From NCBI GenBank assembly GCA_049840935.1, contig JASGJA010000010.1:154511-218510 (forward strand): a stretch of 64,000 nt of DNA, in the 5' to 3' direction. Shown one piece after another: positions 17,995 to 26,950 of the stretch (the first letter of the stretch is position 1; every line of letters begins with the position of its first letter). A program made the translations under genes and the position numbers. A model generated the notes under the pieces. That model made no database searches. It saw only the letters and a list, made by a program, of their open reading frames with translations, and was not told the origin of the DNA. Source of the DNA: Mesorhizobium_G sp049840935. Lineage in GTDB: Bacteria > Pseudomonadota > Alphaproteobacteria > Rhizobiales > Rhizobiaceae.

Positions 17995-18858
17995 ATGCAA
18001 AACGTGGCTGAAACCTTTTCTCCCGATTGCCCGACAGTCGCTCATCAATTGCCGAATGACAGTCTGCTTGGCCGCATCGGCTCGCTTGAGGTTCGCCTCG
18101 CCCGCAGCGCGGAAGAAATCGAAGCCGCGCAGGCCGTTCGTTACCGTGTATTTTGCGAAGAGCTTGGTGCGCAGGTTACAATTCCCGGTGCCGCAATGCA
18201 GCGCGACGTGGATGCGTTCGATGATATTTGCGACCATCTGATCGTCTGTGACGGCACCCTCCCCGGCCCTGATTATCGCCGCGTTGTCGGCACCTACCGG
18301 TTGTTGCCGCAAGAACGCGCCGAGCGGAATGGCGGCTTTTATTCGGCTTCGGAGTTTGAACTGAACAGCCTCATCGAGCGCAACCGCGGCCTCCGCTTTG
18401 TGGAACTTGGACGCTCGTGCGTGCTGCCCGCCTATCGTACCAAGCGCACCATCGAGGCCATGTGGCAGGCGATCTGGGCTTACGTAAAGCTCCATGAAAT
18501 CGACGTCATGGCTGGTTGCGCTTCGTTCCACGGAACTATTCCTGCCGCTCACGCGGAGGCGCTGTCCTTCCTTCGCCAAAACTGCCGCGCCGAAGGCAAT
18601 TGGTCCGTCCGCGCAGTGCAGGAACGTTTCAGCAGCATGGATTTGATGCCGGAAGAGGCAATAAACCCGAAGGCCGCGCTGATGGCTATGCCGCCACTCA
18701 TCAAAGGCTATTTGCGGCTTGGCGCACGCTTCGGGGATGGCTGCGTCGTGGACTATGAATTTGGCACGACCGATGTTTTCGTCGTCCTGCCGGTATCGTT
18801 CATTTCTCAGCGCTACATCAGCTATTACAGCAATGACGGCCAAAGCCTGGTTGCTTAG
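17995..18858 (+). CDS. olsB: L-ornithine N-alpha-acyltransferase OlsB
   Basis: First enzyme of ornithine-lipid synthesis: transfers a 3-hydroxyacyl group from acyl-ACP to ornithine to give lyso-ornithine lipid. The GNAT-like family signature is clear in RLARSAEEIEAAQAVRYRVF, DICDHLIVCD, VVGTYRLLPQE and the block FVELGRSCVLPAYRTKRTIE. The 287-residue protein starts at the ATG at 17995, which follows AGGAG with good spacing; the earlier in-frame ATG at 17947 lacks such a site. The acyltransferase partner OlsA is not in the window. It converges with hyuB. Confidence 0.87.
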   Translation: MQNVAETFSPDCPTVAHQLPNDSLLGRIGSLEVRLARSAEEIEAAQAVRYRVFCEELGAQVTIPGAAMQRDVDAFDDICDHLIVCDGTLPGPDYRRVVGTYRLLPQERAERNGGFYSASEFELNSLIERNRGLRFVELGRSCVLPAYRTKRTIEAMWQAIWAYVKLHEIDVMAGCASFHGTIPAAHAEALSFLRQNCRAEGNWSVRAVQERFSSMDLMPEEAINPKAALMAMPPLIKGYLRLGARFGDGCVVDYEFGTTDVFVVLPVSFISQRYISYYSNDGQSLVA

Positions 18859-18882
18859 TTCAAGGGCAGCAACGCCCACCCG

Positions 18883-20562
18883 CTACGGACCGAACAACAC
18901 TTTGGCCTGTTTTTCCGTGTAGTATCCCATCTCTATGTCATGTCGCACGGCATGAGGATCACGGTCGTGTGGATTGCCATAGCCGCCGCCGCCCGGTGTA
19001 TCGACACATACACGGTCGCCAGCCTTCAGCGGAATATCCTGCTCCTTGGAGAGATGTTCCGGCACATGCGCAACACCGTCGCGGAACACGGTGACTTTGT
19101 TTGGCGCACCATCAGCGCCGCCGAGCGCCCCTTGCGGTCCGAAGCGACCATGATCCATGACGAAGGAAGCGCGCGCCTCGCCGCGCAATAGTTCGACCTC
19201 ATAAGACAGGCCGAAGCCGCCGCGATGCTCTCCGGCCCCGCCTGAACCCTCATGCATGGCATAGCGGCGATAGAGAACGGGAAACGCCTGTTCCATGATT
19301 TCGACCGGCGGAGATTTGGAAATACCGATGGTTGAGCAACCATTGGTAAGCCCGTCCTGCGCGGCATTGCCGCCGTAACCGCCGCCGGAAATCTGATACA
19401 TAACGAAATCGCGCTTGCGCTCAGGGTCATGCCCGCCAAGCGCAAAATTGCCGCTTGTACCGGCAGGCGCAGCTGTAACCAGATCGGGAATTGCCTGCAC
19501 CATCGCCGCGAACACCGCCTCTGCAATGCGCTGCGAGACTTCCGCTGCGCAACCGGAAACCGGGCGCGGATAACGTGCATCAAGGAAGGTGCCTTCCGGC
19601 GTCTTCACGATCAACGGTTCGAATGCGCCCGCGCTGATCGGCACATCCGGGAAAATATGGCGCATAGCGAGATAAACGGATGACAGCGTTGTAGCCAACA
19701 CGCTGTTCATCGGTCCTGCACAAGGCTTTGACGACTGCGAGAAATCGAAGGTCAGCGTATCGCCCTGCTTTTCCACCACAAGCGCGATGGTCAGAGGCTT
19801 GTTCACCACACCGTCAGAATCGATAAACGCTTTCGAGCGATAGGTTCCGTCTGGAATGCGGGCAATATGCGCACGCATCTGGTCTGCCGCGCGACGGCGT
19901 AATTCGGCAATCGCTTCGACAACCGTTTCGTCTCCGTAACGATCTAATATTGCCGATAGCCGCTCCTCGCCCACACGTAGCGCGGCAGCTTGCGCGCGAA
20001 TGTCTCCGATACGCTGCTCGGCCACGCGAATATTCGAAGAAATGATGGCGTGAATTTCGGGATCGAGCACGCCCTTCTTGAAAAGCTTCACGGGCGGCAG
20101 GCGCAAGCCTTCCTGCTCCACCGCGGTGGCCGATGCCGAAAAGCCCCCCGGCACCGCACCACCTGTATCCGGCCAATGCCCGGTATTGGAAAGCCAGCAG
20201 AAAATCTTATCATCTCGCCAAACCGGCATGGCAAACCGCACATCCATCAGATGCGTGCCGCCAAGATAAGGATCGTTGACGATGTAAATGTCGCCGGGTT
20301 CCGGCGGCAGGCAGCGGCCGTCACGGATCATCTCGATAATCGTGCGCGTGGAATATTGCATGACGCCCACGAAGACCGGCAACCCTTCCGAACCTTGCGC
20401 GATCAACGAACCGTCTTCCGCCGAATAGATGCCGTCAGAGCGGTCATTGGCTTCGGCGATGACGGGCGAAAATGCAGCGCGTGAAAACGTCAGGTCCATC
20501 TCGTCACACGTTTGCTGCAACGCGGCCTGAATGACGGAAAGCGTAATTGCGTCGAGGCTCAT
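18883..20562 (-). CDS. hyuB: hydantoinase B / oxoprolinase-type subunit HyuB
   Basis: A 559-residue subunit of the HyuA-HyuB family of ATP-dependent cyclic amide hydrolases (N-methylhydantoinase, 5-oxoprolinase, caprolactamase and relatives). Family blocks are visible at AALQQTCDEMDLTFSRAAFS, SNTGHWPDTGG, GPMNSVLATTLSSVY and the glycine-rich C terminus RVCVDTPGGGGYGNPHDRD. Its start overlaps the hyuA stop by four bases (ATGA), so the two are translationally coupled. The true substrate cannot be read from the sequence; a link to the operon at 30.4-37.4 kb is argued in the findings. Confidence 0.9.
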   Translation of the reverse strand: MSLDAITLSVIQAALQQTCDEMDLTFSRAAFSPVIAEANDRSDGIYSAEDGSLIAQGSEGLPVFVGVMQYSTRTIIEMIRDGRCLPPEPGDIYIVNDPYLGGTHLMDVRFAMPVWRDDKIFCWLSNTGHWPDTGGAVPGGFSASATAVEQEGLRLPPVKLFKKGVLDPEIHAIISSNIRVAEQRIGDIRAQAAALRVGEERLSAILDRYGDETVVEAIAELRRRAADQMRAHIARIPDGTYRSKAFIDSDGVVNKPLTIALVVEKQGDTLTFDFSQSSKPCAGPMNSVLATTLSSVYLAMRHIFPDVPISAGAFEPLIVKTPEGTFLDARYPRPVSGCAAEVSQRIAEAVFAAMVQAIPDLVTAAPAGTSGNFALGGHDPERKRDFVMYQISGGGYGGNAAQDGLTNGCSTIGISKSPPVEIMEQAFPVLYRRYAMHEGSGGAGEHRGGFGLSYEVELLRGEARASFVMDHGRFGPQGALGGADGAPNKVTVFRDGVAHVPEHLSKEQDIPLKAGDRVCVDTPGGGGYGNPHDRDPHAVRHDIEMGYYTEKQAKVLFGP

Positions 20563-22682
20563 GATCTGCCCCCGATTTCGATGATGATGTTGCCGTCGCT
20601 GTCGCTGGTTGCGTGGTCGCCGGGTTGAAGCACGGTTGTTGCGTCAAGCTGTTCGAGAATTGCGGGGCCAGTAATTACCGCTTCAAGCGGCAGCTTCTGG
20701 CGATCATACACCGGCGTGTCCTGCCATTCGCCGTCGAACCAGGCGGAGCGGCGCTCCAGCAATGCACCCTCCAGCGTGGCGGCACGTCCTGCCGGGTCGA
20801 TCAGCCGCGACAGATCAACCTGCGGACGTATGCCCGTGACAGATGTATTGAGGCTGACTAGATTGGCGCGGATTTCCGGCAACTCCACTTTGAAGCGAGC
20901 GAAATAGGCGCGCTCGAAAAGCCCCTGCAGCGTCGCGCGATCCACCTCGCCCGAAGGCAGCGGCACATTGAGAATGTGCGTTTGCCCGACAAATTGCATG
21001 TCGGCGGAATGCGCAACCTCGATCCGTTCCGGCTTCACGGCCTCCTTGGCGATCAAGGCTTCGCCCTCCGCGCGCTGCGCCGCCAGAATGCTCCGCACGG
21101 GAGCCTCGTCCACAATAGCCACCGGCTGGTTGACCGTGTTCACAAAGTCCTGCCGCAGATCGGCCACCACGCAGCCAAGCGCATTTGTAATTCCCGGCCG
21201 AGCCGGAACGATCACTTTCGGCAGACCAAGTTCGCGCGCAAGGGCGCTGGCATGCAGCGGCCCCGCCCCGCCGAACGCAAACAGCGCAAAGTCACGAGGG
21301 TCATGGCCTCGCGCCACGGAAACCATGCGCACGGCACCGGCCATTTTTACATTGGCGAGCCGCAACACAGCGCCAGCGGCACTGACACCATCCAGATTTG
21401 CAGCCTTGCCAATGCGCTCGGCAAAGATGCTCGTCACGCCTTCCACGCCGACAGGTGAATCCACGGCCAACAGCTTGCGGGCGCTTAGCCGCCCAAGAAC
21501 CAGATTGGCGTCGGTGATGGTGGGTTCCTTGCCGCCGCGTCCATAACAAATCGGACCAGGGGTAGCGCCAGCGCTTTCCGGGCCGATCTGGATCAGGCCG
21601 GATGCATCAACGCGCGCAATGGAGCCGCCGCCCGCGCCCACCGTATGCACGGCCACCATCGGCACGTGGATCGGCATCGCATATTCGATCTCGATTTCGT
21701 TCGAGACGGCGGGCTGCGCGTTGCGAATAAGCGCAACATCGGTCGAGGTGCCGCCCATGTCATATGTCACGATGTTGGGAAAGCCCGCGCGCTTCGCCGT
21801 ATAGGCAGCAGCAATAACACCGGACGCTGGGCCGGACATGACCGTTTTCGCCGCCTCGCGACTGACAAAGCTGGCGGAAATCATGCCGCCATTGCCGTTC
21901 ATGATGAGGAAGTCGCGACCATAGCCGCGCGCGGAAAGCTCGCGCCGCAAGCGCTCGACATAGCGCTCAAGAATGGGCTGCACCGAGGCATTCACCGCTG
22001 CCGTAACGCCGCGCTCAAACTCTCGCGCCTCGGACAACAGCGCGTGGCCGGTTGTAATGTAATCATTCGGCCAAAGCTCTGCTGCGATTTCCGCCGCGCG
22101 CCGCTCATGCGCCGGGTTGGCGTAGGAATGCAGGAAGTGGATGACAAGCGCCTCACAACCTGCATCGAGCAATTGTCGGATCGCTGTGCGTAGCTCGTCC
22201 TCGTTCAGCTGGTCGCGCACCCGGCCCGATGCTTCCACACGTTCGGTGACTTCCAGCCGCAGATTGCGCGGAATGATGGGGGTAAACGTGCCAGTCATGC
22301 CATAGGCTTGCGGGCGTGTGCGGCGGCCCAGTTCAAGCACATCACGAAAGCCGCGTGTGGTGATAAGTCCTGTCTTGGCGAGACGTCGTTCCAGCACCGC
22401 ATTGGTCGTGGTGGTCGTGCCATGAACAATCAGGTCGATTTCTGAAATATCGAAACCGGTTTGATTCAGCGCGGCAACCACGCCGTGCGCCTGATTTTCA
22501 ACCGTGGTTGGGGTCTTGGCGAGGCGAACCTGACCGTTTCGTCCATCGATCAAAAGAAGGTCGGTAAAGGTTCCGCCGACATCTATGCCGGCGACCACGG
22601 CTTCTTTCGAAGTTTCACCCGGCGCGGGAATATTCTTCGCCATCGACAGTTTCCGAAACGTGCGCCCTGTTCCGGTGCTCAT
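20559..22682 (-). CDS. hyuA: hydantoinase A / oxoprolinase-type subunit HyuA
   Basis: A 707-residue ATP-binding subunit. The actin-like phosphate loop VAGIDVGGTFTDLLLIDG lies at about residue 30, VHGTTTTTNAVLERR follows, and the second ATPase half has SGPASGVIAA and TYDMGGTSTDVALI. The C-terminal part (from about residue 515) is the oxoprolinase-type domain. In this family ATP hydrolysis drives opening of a lactam or cyclic ureide. The ATG at 22682 is used; an in-frame ATG at 22643 is possible, since neither has a strong Shine-Dalgarno. The promoter region holds a GTATAC palindrome 40-60 bases upstream. The gene is divergent from fpr. Confidence 0.9.
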   Translation of the reverse strand: MSTGTGRTFRKLSMAKNIPAPGETSKEAVVAGIDVGGTFTDLLLIDGRNGQVRLAKTPTTVENQAHGVVAALNQTGFDISEIDLIVHGTTTTTNAVLERRLAKTGLITTRGFRDVLELGRRTRPQAYGMTGTFTPIIPRNLRLEVTERVEASGRVRDQLNEDELRTAIRQLLDAGCEALVIHFLHSYANPAHERRAAEIAAELWPNDYITTGHALLSEAREFERGVTAAVNASVQPILERYVERLRRELSARGYGRDFLIMNGNGGMISASFVSREAAKTVMSGPASGVIAAAYTAKRAGFPNIVTYDMGGTSTDVALIRNAQPAVSNEIEIEYAMPIHVPMVAVHTVGAGGGSIARVDASGLIQIGPESAGATPGPICYGRGGKEPTITDANLVLGRLSARKLLAVDSPVGVEGVTSIFAERIGKAANLDGVSAAGAVLRLANVKMAGAVRMVSVARGHDPRDFALFAFGGAGPLHASALARELGLPKVIVPARPGITNALGCVVADLRQDFVNTVNQPVAIVDEAPVRSILAAQRAEGEALIAKEAVKPERIEVAHSADMQFVGQTHILNVPLPSGEVDRATLQGLFERAYFARFKVELPEIRANLVSLNTSVTGIRPQVDLSRLIDPAGRAATLEGALLERRSAWFDGEWQDTPVYDRQKLPLEAVITGPAILEQLDATTVLQPGDHATSDSDGNIIIEIGGRS

Positions 22683-22721
22683 CTTTGGAACCGGGTTTCA
22701 GGCTTCAATCTTGACCGGATA

Positions 22722-22741
22722 ATCGTTTGTATACTAATAAA
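22722..22741. promoter_or_regulatory. GTATAC operator A (hyuA-fpr intergenic)
   Basis: ATCGTTTGTATACTAATAAA is centred on GTATAC about 49 bases before the hyuA start. Seventeen of its 20 bases match the site at 37489-37508 read on the minus strand. The length and symmetry fit a GntR- or MarR-type dimeric repressor. Confidence 0.55.
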
Positions 22742-22785
22742 CTTCCGACACAAGGCCCCGCTTTTTGAACAGGTCCTGACTTTCT

Positions 22786-23610
22786 ATGCAGCATTCAACA
22801 TCCATCAAGGCAGTCGAAAGCGACGCGCCAAAATTTCCCATTCCGGCCAATGTTCATGCCGAGACGGTGGTGTCTGTGCACCACTATACGGACCGGCTTT
22901 TCAAATTCCGCATCACGCGCCCGCAAAGCTTCCGCTTCCGCTCTGGCGAGTTCGTGATGATCGGATTGCCGAACGCTGAAAAGCCCGTGTTCCGGGCCTA
23001 TTCGATTGCCTCTCCCGCATGGGACGAGGAGATTGAATTTTTCTCGATCAAAGTGCCGGATGGACCGCTCACACAGCATCTCCAGCAGATCAAGCCGGGT
23101 GACACGGTGTTGATGCGCCAGAAGTCCACCGGCACGCTGGTGGTAGACGCGCTAACGCCGGGCAAGCGGCTGTTCATGATCTCGACCGGCACAGGCATAG
23201 CGCCTTTCGCCAGCCTTGTGCGCGACCCGGACACCTATGACAAGTTCGAGCAACTCGTGCTGACGCATACGTGCCGCGATGCGGCAGAACTCGTCTACGG
23301 GCAGGAGCTGATTTCCAATCTCGCGGAAGATCCGCTGATCGGTGAATTTGCGCCGCGCGTAACTTTGTATTCCACGACCACGCGCGAACAGACACCTCAT
23401 ATGGGCCGCATCACGCATCTGATCGAGAACGGGAAAATCTACGCCGATCTCGGCATCGAAGCACTCAATCCTGAGACGGATCGCGTGATGATCTGCGGCT
23501 CCATGCACATGATTCAGGATGTAAAGGCGCTGCTGGAAAAGCTCGGCTTCGAGGAAGGTTCGCTCAACAGCCCCAATAGCTTCGTACTGGAACGCGCATT
23601 CGTCGGGTGA
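22786..23610 (+). CDS. fpr: ferredoxin--NADP+ reductase
   Basis: A 274-residue bacterial-type FPR that exchanges electrons between NADPH and ferredoxin or flavodoxin, using FAD. The FAD-binding RAYSIASPAWDE motif near residue 72 and the NADP-binding STGTGIAPFASLVRDP near residue 130 are present, followed by VMICGSMHMIQDVKALL. The protein ends FVLERAFVG, the aromatic C terminus typical of the subclass IA enzymes of alphaproteobacteria. The gene stands alone between the divergent hyuAB pair and the sulfite operon; it could supply electrons to sulfite reductase or to the reductase encoded at 32-34 kb, but that is only inference. Confidence 0.92.
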   Translation: MQHSTSIKAVESDAPKFPIPANVHAETVVSVHHYTDRLFKFRITRPQSFRFRSGEFVMIGLPNAEKPVFRAYSIASPAWDEEIEFFSIKVPDGPLTQHLQQIKPGDTVLMRQKSTGTLVVDALTPGKRLFMISTGTGIAPFASLVRDPDTYDKFEQLVLTHTCRDAAELVYGQELISNLAEDPLIGEFAPRVTLYSTTTREQTPHMGRITHLIENGKIYADLGIEALNPETDRVMICGSMHMIQDVKALLEKLGFEEGSLNSPNSFVLERAFVG

Positions 23611-23667
23611 ATGGGAACCTGTTTGACTTGCGACGTTGGCGCTTTTGCACGGCGTTAATTTCATCTT

Positions 23668-23752
23668 CCTTCTCCCTGTTTCCGGGGGTCCGAAGGACGG
23701 GAGAGACGCGTGACTCTCCCCGGCAGAGGTCGTGGCAGCGGGATGAGGGGCA
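23668..23752. repeat. degenerate RIME-like intergenic element
   Basis: Between fpr and cysG (260 bases without a gene) lies a decayed version of the repeat seen at 45.5-45.7 kb: CTTCTCCCTGTTTCCGGGGG at one end and AGCGGGATGAGGGGCAGC at the other. The central stem is interrupted. Apart from this I see nothing else in the gap except the cysG ribosome site. Confidence 0.5.
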
Positions 23753-23909
23753 GCACCGACCTATGCAGATTGGCACTCAGGAATAATTTTCTTCCAAGCG
23801 GCGCACTCCGGGAAAAAACGTTGGCGCGGCTTACGCGTCACGCGAGTGGATTTCTTATACCGATCGCGCATTGCGGGTAAAAACGGGCTTCATTCAGGAG
23901 TCCGAAGCC

Positions 23910-24974
23910 GTGACGGCATCTGCGCCAAAACTCAACGCATTTCCGGTTTTCATCCGCGTAGCGGATGAGGTGGTCGTCATCGTCGGCGGCGGCGATGAAG
24001 CTTACGCCAAAGCGCGGCTGATCGGCCAGTCATCGGCCAGGCTGCGCATCGTTGCGGAAGAAGTCGAAACCTCCTTCGCCGCGTGGATTGCACAAAACAG
24101 CGCAGAACATGTCGCCGAGGCTTACACGGCCCGCCATCTCGAAACGGCGCGTCTGGTTTTCGCAGCAAGCGGCGAAGAAGCGCTTGACCGTCAGGTCAGC
24201 GAAGATGCGCGCCGACTCGGCATTGCGGTTAACGCGGTAGACCGCCCTGAACTGTGCGATTTCTACACCCCAGCCATTGTGAACCGCGCGCCGGTTTGCG
24301 TTGCCATCGGCACGGAAGGCACCGGACCGGTTCTGTCCCAGATGCTCCGCGCGCGGATCGACCGTATGCTTGCGCCCTCGCTCGGTGCGCTGGCATCGCT
24401 TGGCGAAACGTTCCGCGCGTCGGTGGAACGCTTCGTTCCAAAAGGCGCGGCGCGGCGTCGGTTCTGGTCGGACTTTTTCTCCGGTGAGCCCGCACGGCAG
24501 ATGGAAGTTGGCCATATCGAAGAAGCCCGCGCGGCAGCAACTGAATTGCTGCTGAGGCGGCAGGGCATCACCGGCCACGTATCTCTGGTGGGTGCCGGTC
24601 CCGGTGCTGAAGACCTGCTGACGCTGCGCGCGCAACGTCACCTGATGGAAGCCGATGTAGTCGTGCACGACATCAACGTGCCGGAAGCACTGGTGGCAAT
24701 GGGACGGCGCGACGCCGAACGCATTGCCGTTGGCAAGCAATGCGATGCGTCCAGCCAGCGCGACATCAACGATCTGCTGGTGAAACTGGCGAGCGAAGGC
24801 AAGCGCGTTGTGCGCCTGAAGCTCGGCGATCTGCTGATGTTCGGCAAGGCTGGCGACGAAATCGCAGCACTGCGCGCGGCAGATGTTTCATATGAACTCG
24901 TGCCGGGTGTGGTTGCGCCATTCGCCACGGTTTCCAAGCCCGTCCGCCAGAAATCTCTGGGAGAGGCGGCATGA
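23910..24974 (+). CDS. cysG: siroheme synthase CysG with shortened, diverged C-terminal domain
   Basis: The N-terminal half (residues 1-200) is a complete precorrin-2 dehydrogenase/sirohydrochlorin ferrochelatase: FPVFIRVADEVVVIVGGGDEAY for NAD binding, then AVDRPELCDFYTPAIVNRAPV and IGTEGTGPVLSQMLRARID. The C-terminal uroporphyrinogen methyltransferase domain begins normally (SLVGAGPGAEDLLTLRAQR) but its RLKGGDPFxFG motif reads RLKLGDLLMFG, and the protein stops about 20 residues after ELVPGV, some 100 residues short of the family. A GTG at 23910 with AGGAG 9 bases upstream is chosen over a TTG at 23871. First gene of the sulfite-reduction operon; it overlaps DUF2849 by four bases, so no extra coding DNA is hidden. 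Confidence 0.87.
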   Translation: MTASAPKLNAFPVFIRVADEVVVIVGGGDEAYAKARLIGQSSARLRIVAEEVETSFAAWIAQNSAEHVAEAYTARHLETARLVFAASGEEALDRQVSEDARRLGIAVNAVDRPELCDFYTPAIVNRAPVCVAIGTEGTGPVLSQMLRARIDRMLAPSLGALASLGETFRASVERFVPKGAARRRFWSDFFSGEPARQMEVGHIEEARAAATELLLRRQGITGHVSLVGAGPGAEDLLTLRAQRHLMEADVVVHDINVPEALVAMGRRDAERIAVGKQCDASSQRDINDLLVKLASEGKRVVRLKLGDLLMFGKAGDEIAALRAADVSYELVPGVVAPFATVSKPVRQKSLGEAA

Positions 24975-25264
24975 AGGTTCTGACCGCAAACAGACTGACC
25001 GACGGCGAGGCCATCTGGTACTCGGACGCCAATGGCTGGCAGGAAACCATCGAAGGGGCCGCGCTGGCCGCGGAAAAGGCCGACGAAGAACGCCTCGATG
25101 CAATCGGCAAAGCAGCATTCGCAACGAATTTCGCGCTCGATGTGGATTTGATCGACGTCCAACTCGTTGATAAAAAGATCATTCCGCTGCGATTGCGTGA
25201 GCGCATTCGCGCGGCAGGACCAACAAACAGAACCGACCACGGCAAGCAGGCGCGAGCAGCATAA
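24971..25264 (+). CDS. DUF2849 protein of the sulfite-reduction operon
   Basis: A 97-residue protein of the DUF2849 family (MKVLTANRLTDGEAIWYSD...), found almost only between cysG and cysI in Rhizobiales. No enzymatic motif is visible. It overlaps the cysG stop by four bases and lies 15 bases before cysI, so it is co-translated with the pathway; a role in siroheme or electron delivery to sulfite reductase is guesswork. Confidence 0.85.
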   Translation: MKVLTANRLTDGEAIWYSDANGWQETIEGAALAAEKADEERLDAIGKAAFATNFALDVDLIDVQLVDKKIIPLRLRERIRAAGPTNRTDHGKQARAA

Positions 25265-25279
25265 CCCAGGGCGAAGACG

Positions 25280-26950
25280 ATGTATCGTTATGATGAGTTC
25301 GACCATGATTTCGTGAAGGCTCGCGTCAGCGAGTTTACCGATCAGGTTGAACGACGATTAGCCGGCGAAATAACGGAAGATCAGTTCCGTCCGCTGCGCT
25401 TGATGAACGGCGTTTATTTACAGCTTCACGCCTATATGCTGCGCATTGCGATACCCTATGGCACGCTCAATTCGCGGCAGTTGCGTATGCTGGCGCACAT
25501 AGCGCGCACCTATGATAAAGGCTATGGACATTTCACCACGCGCCAGAACTTGCAGTTCAACTGGCCTGCCTTGTCCGATGTTCCGGCGATCTTGTCCGAT
25601 CTGGCAAGCGTCGAGATGCATTGCATTCAGACCTCTGGTAACTGCATTCGCAACGTAACCGCTGATCATTTCGCGGGTGCTGCCGCCGATGAGGTCGCCG
25701 ATCCCCGCCCCTATGCGGAGATCCTGCGGCAATGGTCGTCGGTGCATCCCGAATTTTCCTATCTGCCGCGCAAGTTCAAGATTGCGGTGACGGGCGCAAA
25801 TCGCGACCGCGCCGCGATCCAGACGCACGACATCGGGCTTCATCTGAAGAAGAACGAGCAGGGTGAGCTTGGCTTCGCCGTTTACGTTGGCGGCGGACAG
25901 GGCCGCACGCCGATGGTCGCCAAGAAGATCCGCGATTTTCTGCCCGAACAGGATTTGCTGTCCTACACCACCGCGATCCTGCGCGTGTACAATCTCAACG
26001 GTCGCCGCGACAACAAATACAAGGCGCGCATCAAAATCCTCGTTCACGAAACGGGCGTCGAGGATTTTGCGCGTCAGGTTGAAGCCGAATGGACCGATTT
26101 GAAGAACACCGAACTTGCGTTGCCGCAGGCCGACATTGATGCAATTCAAGCCTATTTCGCTCCGCCAGAACTGGCCGCGCGTCCGGAAGGCGACGAGGCG
26201 ATCAAGCTGGCACGGCTCAACTCGCGCGATTTCTCGGAATGGCTGGACCAGAACGTCATCACCCATCGTCATCCCGATTATGCTGCTGTGACGATCTCAC
26301 TCAAAGGCATTGGCGAAACGCCGGGCGATGCCTCCGACAGCCAGATGGATGCGGTTGCGGATATTGCCGAGCGCTATGCGTTTGATGAAATCCGCGTCAG
26401 TCACGAGCAGAACCTGATCCTGCCGCATGTGGCGCGGGCGGATTTGCGTGCCATCTTTGACAGGCTTGTGGAGATCGGGCTGGCGACCGCGAACTCCAAT
26501 CTCATCACGGATATTATCGCCTGCCCCGGCCTTGATTATTGCGCGCTGGCAAATGCCCGTTCGATTTCGGTCGCGCAGGATATTTCACGGCGCTTCGCCT
26601 CGCTGGAACGCCAGCGCGATATTGGAGAGCTGAAGCTGAAAATTTCGGGCTGCATCAACGCCTGCGGGCACCACCATGTCGGCCATATCGGCATTCTGGG
26701 CGTGGAGAAGAAGGGCACGGAACTCTATCAGGTCACGCTTGGCGGCTCCGGCGACGAGAACACGTCCATAGGCGAGATCATCGGGCGCGGCTTTGGCCCT
26801 GAAGAAATTACTGACGCGATTGAGACAATCGTCGAGACTTATCTTGTGGTACGACGCGATGGGAGCGAGAAGTTTCTCGACACCTATCGTCGCGTTGGGC
26901 AAGCGCCCTTCAAGGAGGCGCTTTATGGTAGCGAAGCCAAAGCCGCTTGA
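25280..26950 (+). CDS. cysI: sulfite reductase hemoprotein (nitrite/sulfite reductase family)
   Basis: A 556-residue siroheme and [4Fe-4S] enzyme that reduces sulfite to sulfide with six electrons. Two ferredoxin-like/half-domain repeats are seen, with the substrate-site arginines around HFTTRQNLQFNW and SGNCIRNVTADHFAG. Cluster ligands are in CPGLDYCALANARS (C-x5-C) and SGCINACGHHHVGHIG (C-x3-C). The position among cysG, cysH and DUF934 argues for sulfite over nitrite as substrate. No CysJ flavoprotein is present, so electrons probably come from ferredoxin, as in other alphaproteobacteria. cysH starts 26 bases before the stop. Confidence 0.92.
   Translation: MYRYDEFDHDFVKARVSEFTDQVERRLAGEITEDQFRPLRLMNGVYLQLHAYMLRIAIPYGTLNSRQLRMLAHIARTYDKGYGHFTTRQNLQFNWPALSDVPAILSDLASVEMHCIQTSGNCIRNVTADHFAGAAADEVADPRPYAEILRQWSSVHPEFSYLPRKFKIAVTGANRDRAAIQTHDIGLHLKKNEQGELGFAVYVGGGQGRTPMVAKKIRDFLPEQDLLSYTTAILRVYNLNGRRDNKYKARIKILVHETGVEDFARQVEAEWTDLKNTELALPQADIDAIQAYFAPPELAARPEGDEAIKLARLNSRDFSEWLDQNVITHRHPDYAAVTISLKGIGETPGDASDSQMDAVADIAERYAFDEIRVSHEQNLILPHVARADLRAIFDRLVEIGLATANSNLITDIIACPGLDYCALANARSISVAQDISRRFASLERQRDIGELKLKISGCINACGHHHVGHIGILGVEKKGTELYQVTLGGSGDENTSIGEIIGRGFGPEEITDAIETIVETYLVVRRDGSEKFLDTYRRVGQAPFKEALYGSEAKAA

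Noticed and set aside
17956..18879. 307-codon open frame opposite olsB
   Set aside because: Antisense shadow of a recognised acyltransferase, with no motif of its own.
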